Of a stretch of 64,000 nt of DNA, positions 14,035 to 26,100 are shown piece by piece. The notes beneath the pieces are model-generated. The model was not told where the DNA came from and searched no databases. It saw only the letters and a list, made by a program, of their open reading frames with translations. A program made the position numbers and the translations under genes. The stretch's first letter is position 1; each line of letters starts with the position of its first letter. This DNA is from Cardinalis cardinalis. Taxonomy: Eukaryota > Chordata > Aves > Passeriformes > Cardinalidae. Location of the stretch: assembly GCA_014549065.1 (NCBI GenBank), contig JACDOX010000084.1, positions 1,975,533 to 2,039,532 of the forward strand, in the 5' to 3' direction.

Positions 14035-14525
14035 ATGCGGAGTTAACACGAGCCGGTTCAGCTGCCAGGAGTAGGAAATAGCTCACTCCCGCAGCCAATT
14101 TGCCTAATTGATCGGGAGCCTGATGCAGCGGCGGAGGAGAGGACGCCGGGGCTGTGCCCGCTCAGAGGGGGAGCTGCGCGGCGGCNCCACAGAAATGGGG
14201 GCTCCTGCCCTGAGAAACCATTGCCCTCCATCCACTATTCCCTGCCTCGGCACCCTGCCCATCCCCAGCGTGTCCCCGAGCGCAAACCCTCCTGGCAGAC
14301 CCGGGGACAGCAGGGGAGCCCTGGGTGTCGCCTCCCGAGCCCACCCCGGCCGGGAGCGCGCTCAGCGCCTGCGGCGCGGCTCTCCTGCGGCACAAATCCT
14401 GCTCTGCCCACCCGCAGCCAGCCGGGGCTTTGCTCCTGTTTCCTGCTCCGAGCGAGCACAGAAATGCCCGAGGGACAGCAGCCCCCGCAGCGGCCGCGTG
14501 GTTCCCTAATCCCATCTCCCGGGAT
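14035..14525. promoter_or_regulatory. CpG island, orphan promoter candidate
   Basis: In an otherwise AT-rich window this half kilobase is strongly GC-rich and CpG-dense: about three dozen CpGs can be counted in the 420 bases after 14105. A NotI site (GCGGCCGC) lies at 14490-14497. Such islands normally mark a promoter and first exon. Several overlapping open frames on both strands (for example 14108-14509 plus and 14162-14515 minus) are Ala/Pro/Arg/Gly-rich and look like by-products of GC content. On the minus strand a GTGAGC donor-like hexamer lies at 14086-14081, at the island's edge, but it is weak evidence. Direction and product are unknown. The island is clear; its promoter role is inferred. 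Confidence 0.7.
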
Positions 14526-14616
14526 GCTGCCCTGGCACTTCCCAGTACAGTAACCCAGCCCCTCGTCTGGGCTTTTCCAGCTTGGCTTCATTACTATTAC
14601 CATGATAAAGACCAGC

Positions 14617-14632
14617 TTTTTTTTTTTTTTTT
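14617..14632. repeat. T16 homopolymer
   Basis: A run of 16 T sits directly downstream of the CpG island. Read on the minus strand it is a poly(A), but the sequence that would lie upstream on that strand shows no recognisable retrocopy. Confidence 0.9.
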
Positions 14633-15927
14633 CCGACTTCCCTTTTCAAGTCTCTACTTGCTCTTGACTTTTCTGAATTTCTCTTTGAAACCTTGACACT
14701 TTGGTCGTTCTCCCAGACAGATCTAATTACAAGAGTTCAAATAAACCTTGAGGGTTTTTGTTGGGCTGGGAGGNGAGGGAGTGAGGAAAAGGCAGGGATA
14801 ACAGAGAGATGCTGTGAAGATTTGCTGGGAGAACTCACCTCCTCCCAAGGCTCTTCATGTCTTCTCTGCAATTCTGAGGGCCCAGAAAGCTGCAGCTGTG
14901 GGACATAATCCAACGTCCAGGTTTAGCATAAAACAGAAATACCAAAGNGTGAACCTAACAGGATAAACAGGAATTGGAGGCTGACAATCTTTCAGTGTGC
15001 AATACTCTGACTTCTTCCAATAAGACTTCACCATTCTTACCTTGAGGAAAAAGATGTGATAACAGACTAAATTTTAAAAAGAAGAAAAACCCGTGTGAAG
15101 GCTCATTTAAAGCATCACACTGCGAAGCAACCTGGTGGCTTACAGTCTGCTACATCACCCATTCAGTGCTGATATGAACAAAAATGCCTTTTAACTTTTC
15201 CCCCCATATCTCCAGGATTCACTTGAATTCCTGGGCAGTTCCCAAACCAACCTACTCCCCTTAGCTTGTAGGATTTACTGACACCCATGTTGCTAGGGCT
15301 GAAAGGTACCAAAAGAATTATTTCTGGAGCCCTTTNTGAAACGTTCTCTCTCGGACCCAGACACGACAGAACTCAGTTCTACTTCCCTGAGAGCAGCAGG
15401 ATTTCAGTCATGGTTCACCTGGGGGTAGTTTACAGAGATTCTCCTTTATGTCAGTACAACAAAAGGCAGTCAGCTAGGNAGGGCAACAGAGCCATCATCA
15501 AAACTCAGTGTAAAAAGGAGAGCTAGGACAGGGGTTAGACTTTTACCCTGCTGACATTAGCAAATCACCCGGAACAAAGACACACGGGAAAACTGAGCCT
15601 AGCCTCATCAGAATAATTATTTCTGTTATCACCAATTCAGTATTGAGTTCTGTCACTAGAGGTGCTAATGCATTATCAGGAAGTCAGGCTGTATTTCTGT
15701 CTGGGAGATAGACGACATTTCATTTTCTCCCATTGCTTCCCAACTCCTTTTTCAGGCTGTAAGTACTTCTACATCCATGCACTTCATCAGTGAGGCTCCT
15801 CATTTAGTATTCTGAGGACCACTATTAGAAGCACTAGANACAGCTTTAATCCTTTTGACAAACTCTATTTTTATTCCTCCTGTATTAATCTTAGAGTCCA
15901 CAATACATCATGCAGTGACAAAGTAGT
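14633..15927. other. Non-coding stretch, nothing assigned
   Basis: Moderate GC content, no recognisable exon, no RNA gene and no transposon boundary seen. Confidence 0.55.
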
Positions 15928-16600
15928 GGGTAATTTCATTAAATCTGTGGATGACACCAGGTGGGAAGAGACTACCAGGAAGCTGGGTTTAGAACGCAGA
16001 GTGATTTGCACAAATTGAAAGCATGGTCTGAAGCAGCAGCAGCAGGCTATGCAGCACAGACAAATGCAAGACAGTGCACACAGGCAAGAATAATGCACTG
16101 CATGGAGCAGGCTGCCAAGCAGCTGCTTAGAGNGTGAGATGAAAGCCGAGTAACTAGCAAGGATCGCAAGCTTTGCAAACCCAAACACTGCAAGAGGAAC
16201 CAGAAGCATAAATCCAGGCTGGAAACCACAAAAGAAAATAATTCAGCCATTNTGCTGAGTCACAGCTTCGAGGCAGNACCACATCCAGGTGTGTGTGAGG
16301 TGCTTCAAGAGGGACAATGAACAGCTGAAGAGAACAATGAAGGTCAGCAGAAGTTCAGAAAATGCAAGTAATTAAAATGGTTATAGCTTGAAAAAAAAAA
16401 AAAAAACCTGGAGAAATTATGACCTGCAAGCCCGTGTAAAGGAATTGAGAGGGGTTTTTTTCATATTTATTTAGTTACTCAGGAAAAAAAATTAAAATAA
16501 TTTAAAAAAAGAGGAATGGCTCTAATTGCAGGAAGAAGATTAAGGTTCCAGGTTGAGAAATACGTATTTTAAAGGTAAGGAGACAGGGAATCTGGACCAA
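15928..16600 (+). mobile_element. Eroded CR1 LINE fragment (ORF2 end and 3' region)
   Basis: This region reads like the end of the avian CR1 reverse-transcriptase frame after heavy decay. A GTGGATGACACCAGGTGGG-like stretch near 15946 corresponds to the usual 'FADDTKLG' coding region. At about 16058-16105 an 'acaaatgcaa … gtgcac … aggcaagaataatgca' series follows the order of the conserved CR1 block for 'NKDKCKVLHLGRNNPMH'. Further on, 'aagagggaca' (about 16308) and 'gcaggaagaag' (about 16530) sit in the right order for later CR1 blocks. Stops and indels are frequent and the middle is hard to align. A run of 16 A (16391-16406) lies inside it. It is an ancient dead copy; the ends are approximate. 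Confidence 0.6.
16391..16406. repeat. A16 homopolymer inside the old CR1 copy
   Basis: Sixteen consecutive A. CR1 elements do not carry poly(A) tails, so this is probably a later expansion rather than a tail. Confidence 0.9.
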
Positions 16601-18489
16601 GTTTGACAGGGAAAGCAGGCCCCTGAGGAAAAAGTTATTTAAACATCTATTAATGATGACTGATTATTATCTGAGGCTGCACTGGGAAGANGAATGGTTT
16701 AGATTACCTTTTCTTTAAAAGAAAAGAACCTTCCAGTTCTACAGCTCCAATAACCCAATAAGCCTAAAACTTTTGCAGTCAACAGAATTTCCCAAGATCC
16801 AATCCCTTAAAAAATGTACAGGCTTTGACAAGAATCTCATAAAAATAAATCAAAGCANTTATGAGCTATGCTATTGTTTCACCTGTATTTTACCATCCTC
16901 TACAAAAAGCTGTTATCTGTTCATATTTTATTGTAATATATTGGGAAAAAAATTTGTCTTGTGCTTACCTAAGCAGAGTGTGCAACAAGCCATAAAGTGT
17001 AGACAGACTTTTTAAGGCCATTAGTCTGTAGAATTTACTGCTGAAAACACCATGAAGTCTATNTACAGTACCTGATCTTAAAAAATTAAAGCAACCCTCC
17101 TAAACTGGGAGTGATTTCAGCTAAAGAGAANCATCAATCTGCATGCTTCCTAGTATGCTTTTCTGTTAATTCTTATGTCCAGAGACAGAAAAAAATCAAG
17201 GACTGACAGACTGATTTATTATACTGGAGTATATACTAGATTTTTAAACCTAGATTATGTAGAAATAAATTAAATAATATCTTAAAATAATTTGCATAAG
17301 TGTTTTTCTTTACCTATGATATATCAAATTATGTATTTCAACTGCAGCTTATCAACATGAATCTAAGCGTTGTTTTTGATTTTTTGCTTTAAAATATTGT
17401 ATAGAAAAATCACTTGACAATAATTACTTCATGCTCCAACAATTTTTCTTTAAATCATGCAAATCACCTGTGTATAATACAATTCAGTTTGGTGTCCCCT
17501 TTTTCCCTTCTTTGAGGCTTTTAAAATACACTGACACACTGGACCACATTCAACTTCCATAAAAAGCTAAATTTCTACCTGAATTTGGTGGACTTATAGT
17601 AGTATCTAATGTTACTTTTTCTTTTTTTTTGCTTTCAAGCAGAGAACAGACTCAAGACTACTGCAGTTACAAAGCACAATTAAGTTTTATGTTATTGATA
17701 TTACATCTTTGGATCTTACTGTGAGATCACTGTGCACTTTACAGCAGCACAGTAGATAATTCTGTTGATTTTTTTCCCTGTTCAATCTGAAGGATTTTTT
17801 TTATCCCCAGTAAATTCCCAAATTAATTTTCTGAGGCTTGAGAAGTACTCACTGAACTTGTTCAGGATTTGGCTGTATCATCCTTTCATCACTCCATAGA
17901 AATTCTCTACCTGGTAGATAGAATTTANTTATTAGAGTTTTATCTTTGGATCTGACCCTAACATTGATTGTAAATATGAAAATNCTTACTCTTAAGCCTT
18001 GTAAATTAAATGCATATAGTTCCTATGCGGAGGACAGCAGCAGTTCGCATTTTCGCCCTGAACACACTTTAACATGCAGAGACAGGAGTAGGGACATCCT
18101 AGTTCAAANTGAACTTTTGGCCTCTTGGGGGCACAGGAAAGTTGGTTCCTGCAGAACTGCANTTCCTTTACAGGATCCCTCCAGTTCAGCTTTCAACTAC
18201 AGCAGTACAAATCAAAAGCAACCTCCTGGTGCTAGCATGGATATTGAGCAAAAGTTAACACTATGTACATATAATTTAAAAAATTCAACCTGTGTGTGCT
18301 GGAGGTGTGTCCTGGTTGCTATGGAAGTGGTAATCATCAATTTCCTGGCTAGTGTGGGATCTAAGTACCCTTCAACATAGCTTTAATGTTGTTTTCACAC
18401 TTGCAAAAGATACAGATTTTGGCTGTAGTTCAGGCGTTCCCAAGTGAAATGAAATCTTTTCCCGGACATTGTGCTAGGATGTTTAACTT
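16601..18489. other. Non-coding AT-rich stretch, nothing assigned
   Basis: No recognisable exon or element. The longest frame (17946-18380, plus, 144 codons) crosses several N and shows no domain. Confidence 0.55.
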
Positions 18490-18582
18490 AACAACACAAA
18501 ACAAAACAGAAGAACAAACCAAACCCAAACAACCAAAAAAAGAAAAAAAAAAGAAAAAGAAAAAGAAAAAAAAGGAAAAAAG
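18490..18582. repeat. T-free A-rich tract, (A/C)n grading into (AAAAAG)n
   Basis: Ninety-three bases contain no T. The first half is A and C (ACAAA, CCAAAC steps); the second half is AAAAAG-type purine repeats (about 18535-18581). The lysine-rich peptide it encodes is an artefact. Confidence 0.9.
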
Positions 18583-20178
18583 TTTAAAAAGTAATAGTCA
18601 CGTTGCGCTGAAACCCCTACAGTATTACCTTCAACATTTCCAACAACCCCCTGCCAGTATCCATTCAAACTGGTGGCTCAATGTACCTGAGACAGCTAAT
18701 TAAAAAAGGAAGTGGTCAAAGTCATGCTTTTGTTTTTTTGGTAAACTTCAAAGGTGATCCCTCTCCTTCCTCCTCTTTACATTTTACTGTCTGGCTTTCT
18801 GCCCATCCTGCAGCTGTTGGCTGAGCCTGGCTTTCCTGGCGTCAAACCTGCCTCCTCACGGTCCATAAAGCTACAGCAGAGCTGGGGATCCGCAGGTGTG
18901 GAAAAGCCAGAAGTGCAAGATAGGCCCATTAATGATTTTTCTGGCACCCCATGCTGAGCTGCTGGAAAAAAAAAAAAAAAAAAAAAGAGAGCAGCTCGCA
19001 GAAGGCAAGGGACTCTTTGTTTGCAGAGGTATTTGAGATTGTATTACTTCTCCCACAGCAAAGGTGTTGGGTTTTCACTTTAAGGGCTGTTTACAGAAAT
19101 GATTCACCTTTTATACAGCTTTTAAAAAATGCTTTGAGGCTTTAATTGGACGCAGGATTTACATGACACCAGTATGAAAACTCTTACTTTTCATTTAACC
19201 CCCCATTAAATCATTCAATGATCTTACTCAGTGATAAGCNGCCACCTCCCATTGTGTGGACTTCACAGAGGAAAACAAAAATCAATCATTAGNGATTCAT
19301 TTATGTCATAAACTTGCATCTGGAAATTTCAGCAACCATTTACATTCGGGCAATGAAGGCAGAGGGGACCAACTGCTNGGGGAGAAAAAGAACAAAACAG
19401 GAAAAAACACCAGGATTTGTTGTTGTTCTTGAAATAATGAAACAATTTAATGAACTATATCTAAAACTCTTATCTTATAAAAGTCACTTTAAAGTCTGCT
19501 TTATTTTAAATGGTCCTCGAGCTGTGAACTGTGCCTAAAGAATAACTTTTAGCAACTCCAGCTCAAGATTTTTAGAAATGGGTGCCTGAAATTAACAACT
19601 TACAGGAACAGTTTTCCAGAACACACAAGTGACACATGATATTCTCCACCACTGACAATCAATGGGACTTGAATTTTTGGATCATCCAAACACCAAGGCA
19701 TGGCCTGGATTTGACAAAATATTTAGTGCCCAACTTCAGCTAATGTCCCTACCTCCCTCTAGGAGAAAGAGCGTGAACAGCTGCTTGTGGGCTTTAAATC
19801 TGTCCCTGAGCCCTTAATTAGGTGTGGGATGCCAGCACTTCTGCAATCACTAGGTCCTAAGTTCCTACCACCCCAAAATTTAGGCATTTGTATTTTAANC
19901 TTGGGCCTTTACACCAATGTTTTAAAGCTGGGCAGCATTTTGGTGGTGAAAAAGACTGAGCAAACAAGGATTGAGAGAAGCAGCAAGTGAGGAGCATATT
20001 GCAAGGGATGGGAGGTTTAAAAGGAGTCAGTCAGAAAAGTGTCAGCTGCACTGCCATCTCTGCTGTTTGCTTATACAGCAAAAGTTTAGAGAGGGAAGGA
20101 TTTGNCTACACAGAGCTACTGGGCACTGCCCAAATCTCAAAGGTGCAAGTTCAGTTCTGCAGCTGCTTACCCATCTAG
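18583..20178. other. Non-coding stretch with an A21 run
   Basis: It contains a run of 21 A at 18966-18986. The sequence upstream of the run is not recognisable as a retrocopy. No other feature is seen up to the target-site duplication of the LTR at 20184. Confidence 0.55.
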
Positions 20179-20780
20179 ACCTATGCCATGGTTTAACCTC
20201 AGCCAGCAGCCAAACCCCATGCAGCCACCCACTCACTCCCCCACTAGCAGGATCAGGGAGAGAATCAGAAGGGTAAAAGATAGAAAACTTGTGGGTTGAG
20301 ACAAAGGCAGTTGAATAAGGAAAGTACAAGCCACACAAACAAGCAAAGGTAAACAAGAAATTAATTCACTTCCCAGAGGAAGATAAGTGTCCAGCCATCT
20401 CCAGGACAGCAGGGCCCCATCACATGCAATGGCTACTTGGAAAGACAAAGGCCATCACTTCAAATATCCCCCCATGTCCTTCTATCCCTACTTTATACTA
20501 TGAGCATGATGCCAGAATGTTTGCAATGTTCCCTGAGTCATCAGTTGGGGTCACCTGTCCTGGCCATGTCTCCTTCCAGCCTCTCATTCACTCTCAACTT
20601 CCTCATCAGTGTGGCCATACAAAAAGCAGAAAAGGCCTTGTCTCTGTGCAACCCTACTCAGCAATNAAAGAANCATCTCAATATTATCAACCCTGTGTTC
20701 AGCACAAATCCAAAACACAGCCCCATACCAGCCACTGTGAAGAAAGTTAACTNTACCCCAGCCAAAACCAGCACAACCTC
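20179..20780 (-). mobile_element. Solo LTR of an avian ERVL-like endogenous retrovirus
   Basis: The LTR body is 20184-20775 (592 bp), with TG and CA ends, flanked by ACCTA (20179-20183) and ACCTC (20776-20780). This is a 5-bp target duplication with one later change; 5 bp is usual for ERVL-type integrases. The sequence matches my knowledge of a very common bird LTR. Plus-strand landmarks are a start like 'tggtttaacc…agccagca', then 'gtgggttgag', 'gcagaaaaggcctt' and an end like 'agccaaaaccagcaca'. The orientation is minus: a TATA-like TAGTATAAAG lies at 20500-20491 in that direction and the usual ATTAAA poly(A) region falls near 20316-20311, where it is degenerate. No gag, pol or env sequence adjoins it, so the provirus has recombined to a single LTR. 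Confidence 0.85.
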
Positions 20781-23050
20781 TATGATGGATGTGCCCCCCA
20801 TGATAAGCAGATGAATTTCAAGCTCCTGACCTGCTCACATATTTTTTTCCTAATACTTTTATTTTCACAAACAACTGTTTCTGATGCAGCAATTCCTAGA
20901 AGCTCAAAGCAGGACTGGGAGCAGCCACAAACCTGAGCTCAAGCAGTGCTGGCCATAAATGAGCTGAATCTGGGTGCATGATGCTTCAGCAGTTGGTTGT
21001 GCCCCTCAGTGGCCTATGAAGATCTGAGGTAGCTGGACATCTCTTCAAGAGACACCAGTGGGAACCAGAAAGGACCTCATTGTCTGCAACAGTGAAAAAT
21101 GCAGGGTGGTCTTCTCCAGCCTGAAGTCAGAGCTGGGATGGCATGGCTTTGCTGACAAACAAATGAATCCAGCACCCTTTCCAAAGCCACCAGGGATTTA
21201 TATGTATGCATGGATTTCATGCTGCTCCTCAATTCAGTTCTGTTAACAGAATTCTAAGGGAACTCGGTACATGTCAGGTGCTGNCTCTCCTGTTTTCCAG
21301 TAACTGCTGTGGAAGCAGTGCCAGTTCCTTCAGTATGGAAATAGAACACAAACTGCCCAACCCAGGACTCGACAAAGATGGTCTGCAACCTAAAAAAAAC
21401 CAACAAAATCTCAAAAACCTAACTCAGAAACAGAACTGTCAGAGTACTCACATGGAGCAAGGAAATAGAAGAGATATAGAGGAGGTAACCCCCCTCCATA
21501 TTTCTACTAGAAACTTATTTCCCAGCTGTCAGAAGGAAGAGCAAGGTGAGCTCATGAATAATTGCTTTTGCAGGTTTCCCTTGACCACCAGACTAATGTT
21601 TAGCTATCCATCCTGCAGCAGTCTGCAATAACCTCTCTACTGTGTCAGCAGACAGATTTTTACAGCAAAGCACAAGAAACAAAATCNTTTTTAAAACCAA
21701 ACCATCTAGATAGCCTTTTTTGCACTCACAAGTCACCTCATAACATGAACTGACCTTTCTCCTTACCTTTGTGATGCCACAAAATGTCTTCCCAACTGCA
21801 TGTATCATAGTTGATGACAACCACTCTGCCATCAGCTTTTCAAGAAGGAAGCTCTAACCTTGCAGCTCTGGAGGGCCATGCGCCAGTGCTCCCACAAGAA
21901 AATAAATTTTTTTAAAAAGGATATTGGAAACTGAAAAACTGAGGAGGACTGGACACGGAGGGGGGGAGATGTTGCAGAGTGCTGTGGTAAATTATCTGCT
22001 GTGCCACAGGACTCCTCTTTAGCCATGTNCATGCTATAGAGTCTTTTTGCACCACAACTCTTTTCTCTGCTGATGATGGCAGTACAATAATAATGACTCT
22101 GTAGAAATGGCTACCAAATGCATTTCTGGTAAGGCCAATGGAAAAAGCTGCTGAAAAACACAGCTTTAATTTCCTACACTCAGCTTAGTAATTATAGAGC
22201 AAAATTCAGCTGAAAGGAGCCAGCAAGGGCTCGGGTTTTCACACTTACCATAGGAAATATTTGCTCCATTTCTTTTAGGGGCTATGTGTGTTTATGAGAA
22301 TGAGGTGGCTGTTGGCAGGGTGCTGATCCTACCAGTCTGGCTGGGTGCTGTGGGAAGAAGAAAGAAAACTAAGTCAGAAGGATGCATTTTCTAAATGGGA
22401 TATTTAACTCATGATGGTTTATTTGCCCCTTGACGTTTCATCCTAAAATTCATTTTCCCCTGGAAAAAAGTAACTAACATAAAATGCAGTAAGGTTTCAG
22501 AGATCATGNTTTCCCTATTGAAGCCAATCTCCATTTCTATGAAAGAAAAAAGGCTTCTGAAGAGGACCACATTATGTTTTATCCATACTTCACTCTCTTC
22601 ACATCCTATATATTTTCTTTCCATCAGGCTGTATTCTTCACTAATCTACCTTCAATGGAAATAGAGATTAAATGACTTCGTGTCAGCAAAACAGGTACAG
22701 TTTTACAAGGGGATATCTGAAGTAGCTCTTCCCTNTTATGTCTCAGCCAAAACAAGTGGAAATTAGCAGCTAAAGGAGGTCCTGTCCCCTCCTCCTAGTA
22801 TTTGCATAGTTATGTAATCAGCCATATCAAGCAAGCATCCCTAAAGTAACCTGAAGAAAAATTAGAGTGGAGNGGGGAGATATTTTCCTCTAGATCAGAA
22901 CAAGGTCTGTCTCTCAACACAGAGGCCATGAGATCCAGCAGGAGCATAAGCAGGGATGAGCTGGAGTTGACAACTTCCCTTTACACAGCACACTTACATC
23001 AAACCAAAATTATTGAGAAACTAAAGTCCTGGCAGTTCACAATCAAAAGT
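20781..23050. other. Non-coding stretch, nothing assigned
   Basis: Mixed composition with no recognisable exon, RNA gene or element. The frame 21206-21631 (plus, 141 codons) has no domain and is asparagine/glutamine/lysine-rich by composition. Confidence 0.5.
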
Positions 23051-23066
23051 AAAGACACACACACAC

Positions 23067-23101
<35 letters not shown>
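23051..23101. repeat. Short (AC)n followed by A34
   Basis: A few ACAC units (23054-23066) run into 34 consecutive A (23068-23101), the longest homopolymer in the window. Read slippage makes its true length uncertain. Confidence 0.9.
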
Positions 23102-23105
<4 letters not shown>

Positions 23106-26100
23106 TAATTTTTCCTTTTTGCTTGAGCTCTGTGAGCTGGCTCACTCTAGTGTTAAAGAAGCACTAGCAGGAGACCAAGGACAGGAAAGGGAGAGGAGCT
23201 GACTTAGCAGCCATAGCTGTTATGNCAGCTTAGCTGTAGTACAAACCCATCATTTAGAGCTTCTGTGGCAAGCTGATCATTAGCAAGAGTAAAACTTGGA
23301 AACTCTTGAAATGATTTTCTATCTTTTTCTGGCTGGCTAGAAAAATTACAGTGCTTCTTTCTCAGATCTGTCATAAAAGGCAGTTATACATGACAGCACA
23401 AAANCTGTCTCAGAGACCAAGGACTGAAACAGAGATTTAAAGCTTTGCTCAGGCCACCTAACCCATCTTTCAACAGAAAAAGAGGGAATGGAGAGGACCC
23501 TATTAATTTTTGCACAAAGGCTGTTCTGATGAATCCTCAAACACAGAGATTTTACTTCAAGCTGTTATTATACTTCCATGAGACCTAGAGAAGCGCAATT
23601 ACTTTGGTTTACTGTTTGCTCCCATATCTTCCTCTGTTTGCCTCAAACCACTGGTGATGAAGCAGCTGCTACGTGCCCTCCCAGGAGCAGCACACAGGCT
23701 GCGCTGCACTGGCGTTTCAGAAATGCCTGGATCTGGCTCTGCTGGAAGCAGCCTAAGTGTAAGGTATTTACACATTTTCATTTCCAGGCATGAGCCAGAG
23801 GTGCAAAGGTTCACAACTGAGGCAGCAAAGGAGATCTCAGCCATGAGGGAGGCTTGACTGGATCCACTGATGGCAAATTTCACACAAAAGTTCACATCAA
23901 TGCCTCAGGCAACTTTGAGGCTCTTAGATGAAAGAGTTTATGGCAATGATTTACTGAATAAAAACAATGAATGCCATCAGCAGATTTTCGTCATTTGACA
24001 GATTGGGTTGGCAATAACTACTGTGTGGATGTGATACACTTGGAATTTTTAATGGATCCGATTTAAAATTTTCCCATGAGAGTTTGTACTTGGCAGCACA
24101 GGAGGATTCAGAATGAGTACACAGAGACAGGTCAAGTTCAAATAAAAAAGACCCTGAGCAATATGATCTAGATTTGAAGTTGAGACAGAACTTGCACGAG
24201 AAACCTCCAGAGACCCCTTGCAACTTCTCTTTTCAATGCTTTAAAGTGCTTGTAGCAGGAGATTTGGCCCAGTCACTTCAACAGAAGCATCCTGCTTTGC
24301 TTGAGTACTTAACCAAGAGCCCTTACAAGCAGTAACAGCCATGCCCATTATCAAAACCAAACACATCTCTGGACTCTCTGCTTTGGCCACATATCAGTCA
24401 CTGCCCTATGTGACAGCTGAGTGAGTGAAATACAATGGGCCCTTGAACAGGAGACAGGGTCAATAATCAGTTNGGCAATCCTGGGCTTAAAACTTAATGA
24501 ATACAGGATTATATGGAGAGATGTCAGGGAGAAAACACTCTTTGAAGCTTAGTTAGCATTCTTCAAACTACAAGATTANTAATCTTCGCCTGGAGAACAG
24601 CTTGTGTACTTCAGGAACCATCTCCTTTTTGCAGCTGGTGTGCTTTAAGAAGCCTACAAACAATCTTGTCTGTGTCTTTCTGACCACNCAATTCAACACA
24701 AACTGCTACTGAGAGGGAAAGTAACTGCAAACATCCCAGTTACAGCAGGAAGATTAGGCAGGAGGCCAGCTGAGCAAAGAGAGAAGGCAGCAGAGCAGCT
24801 CCTGGACCTGGTGCCAGAGGTTAGCTATATGTTGTACTTGGCAAACAACAAAGTCCTTGTGGCTCTTCTCCTGCAGAAACCCTGCAAAAAAGTTAAANCA
24901 AGGAAAGGGAGTTATTTCCAGCAACCCCCACAAGTGTGTGCACCCCATAGATCTTTGTCAGATGCACATTAATTTTGAGAAAATAAAACTTAAGGAAGGG
25001 TAAGTCACAGAGAAGACATTCATCATAACTTCCCTAATCTTTGTTAATGTGTTAAACATAGGAGCTCTGCTTTAATTTCAGTCCTGGGGAGAAGAAAAAA
25101 AAGAGAAAAAAAGAAAACCTTGCCACAATGCTTAACTATTTTAGTCTAAAATAAAANAAAAATGCTAAGTTCTTGTAAGAGAAGTAACACTTTCATTTCC
25201 CACATGAAAAAACAGAGGGNGAGAGAGATCCAAAGAAGGAAAGGATCAGGCATTCAGCCTAGCCTCCTGACTCAGTGAGAANCAATTCTTTTGCTGCTTG
25301 CTGCATGGTCCTGCAAGTCAATGCAGATGCTGACTTCTTGCCTTAGATCTGTTTCAGGAGAGATTTTGCACCCACCAGGCAAAGTGTGCCAGCACTGGAG
25401 TGAGCAGGGCTATCGGGTGTCAGCTGCAGCACTCTGATACATCCTTGAGAACTAGCACATCATTAGGGATATTTTCACAACGGGATGTGGGGTCTTAGGT
25501 CCATGTCAGACAAAACTGAGGATGCTTTCAAGGGAGAATTAAAAAGACTGTAACAACTTTTAATAACTGTTCATTTAAATATCCTTTATCCATATGACTT
25601 CAGCACTATTTTTGAAGTTTTCCAAAAAGTTTTGATAAAGCAACTCTGTATGCTCTTCTGTTAAAAAAACAAAACAAAAAACCCAAAAAACACCACAAAA
25701 CACCCAAACAGTGAAACACACACTACCACCCCTTTCCCCTAAATGGAGGCATTTTTTCAAATATGCTCTGGAAGAGAAATTAACAGGAAATATATTTCAG
25801 AGTGCAATACCCACTACAACAGATACAAAGTCTGAGTCTCTGCACTTTGGGCAGTTATTGCCACCTCCCTGAATTAGCCACAGTTTACACCTACTTGCAC
25901 TGATATAAACGACAGCACAAGAGCAGTGAGAGAAAACAGGTCTGCAATGTCTAGCCCCTGCCAAACTCACCTGCAACCCTCTCCCAGAGCAAACTATACA
26001 TTGCACTGTGTCTGATTTACTGTACACTACAATAACACTAATAAGTTCTGTGGAATTACATGTNAAAAATTACACATTTTATACACTGGACTTACAAGAG

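Noticed and set aside
18966..18986. A21 run as the tail of a processed retrocopy
   Set aside because: The upstream sequence is not recognisable as a gene copy and no flanking duplication is visible; avian CR1 does not usually mobilise poly(A) RNAs.
20437..20814. Open frames of 108-125 codons
   Set aside because: They lie inside and across the edge of the solo LTR (20184-20775), on the strand opposite to its transcription.
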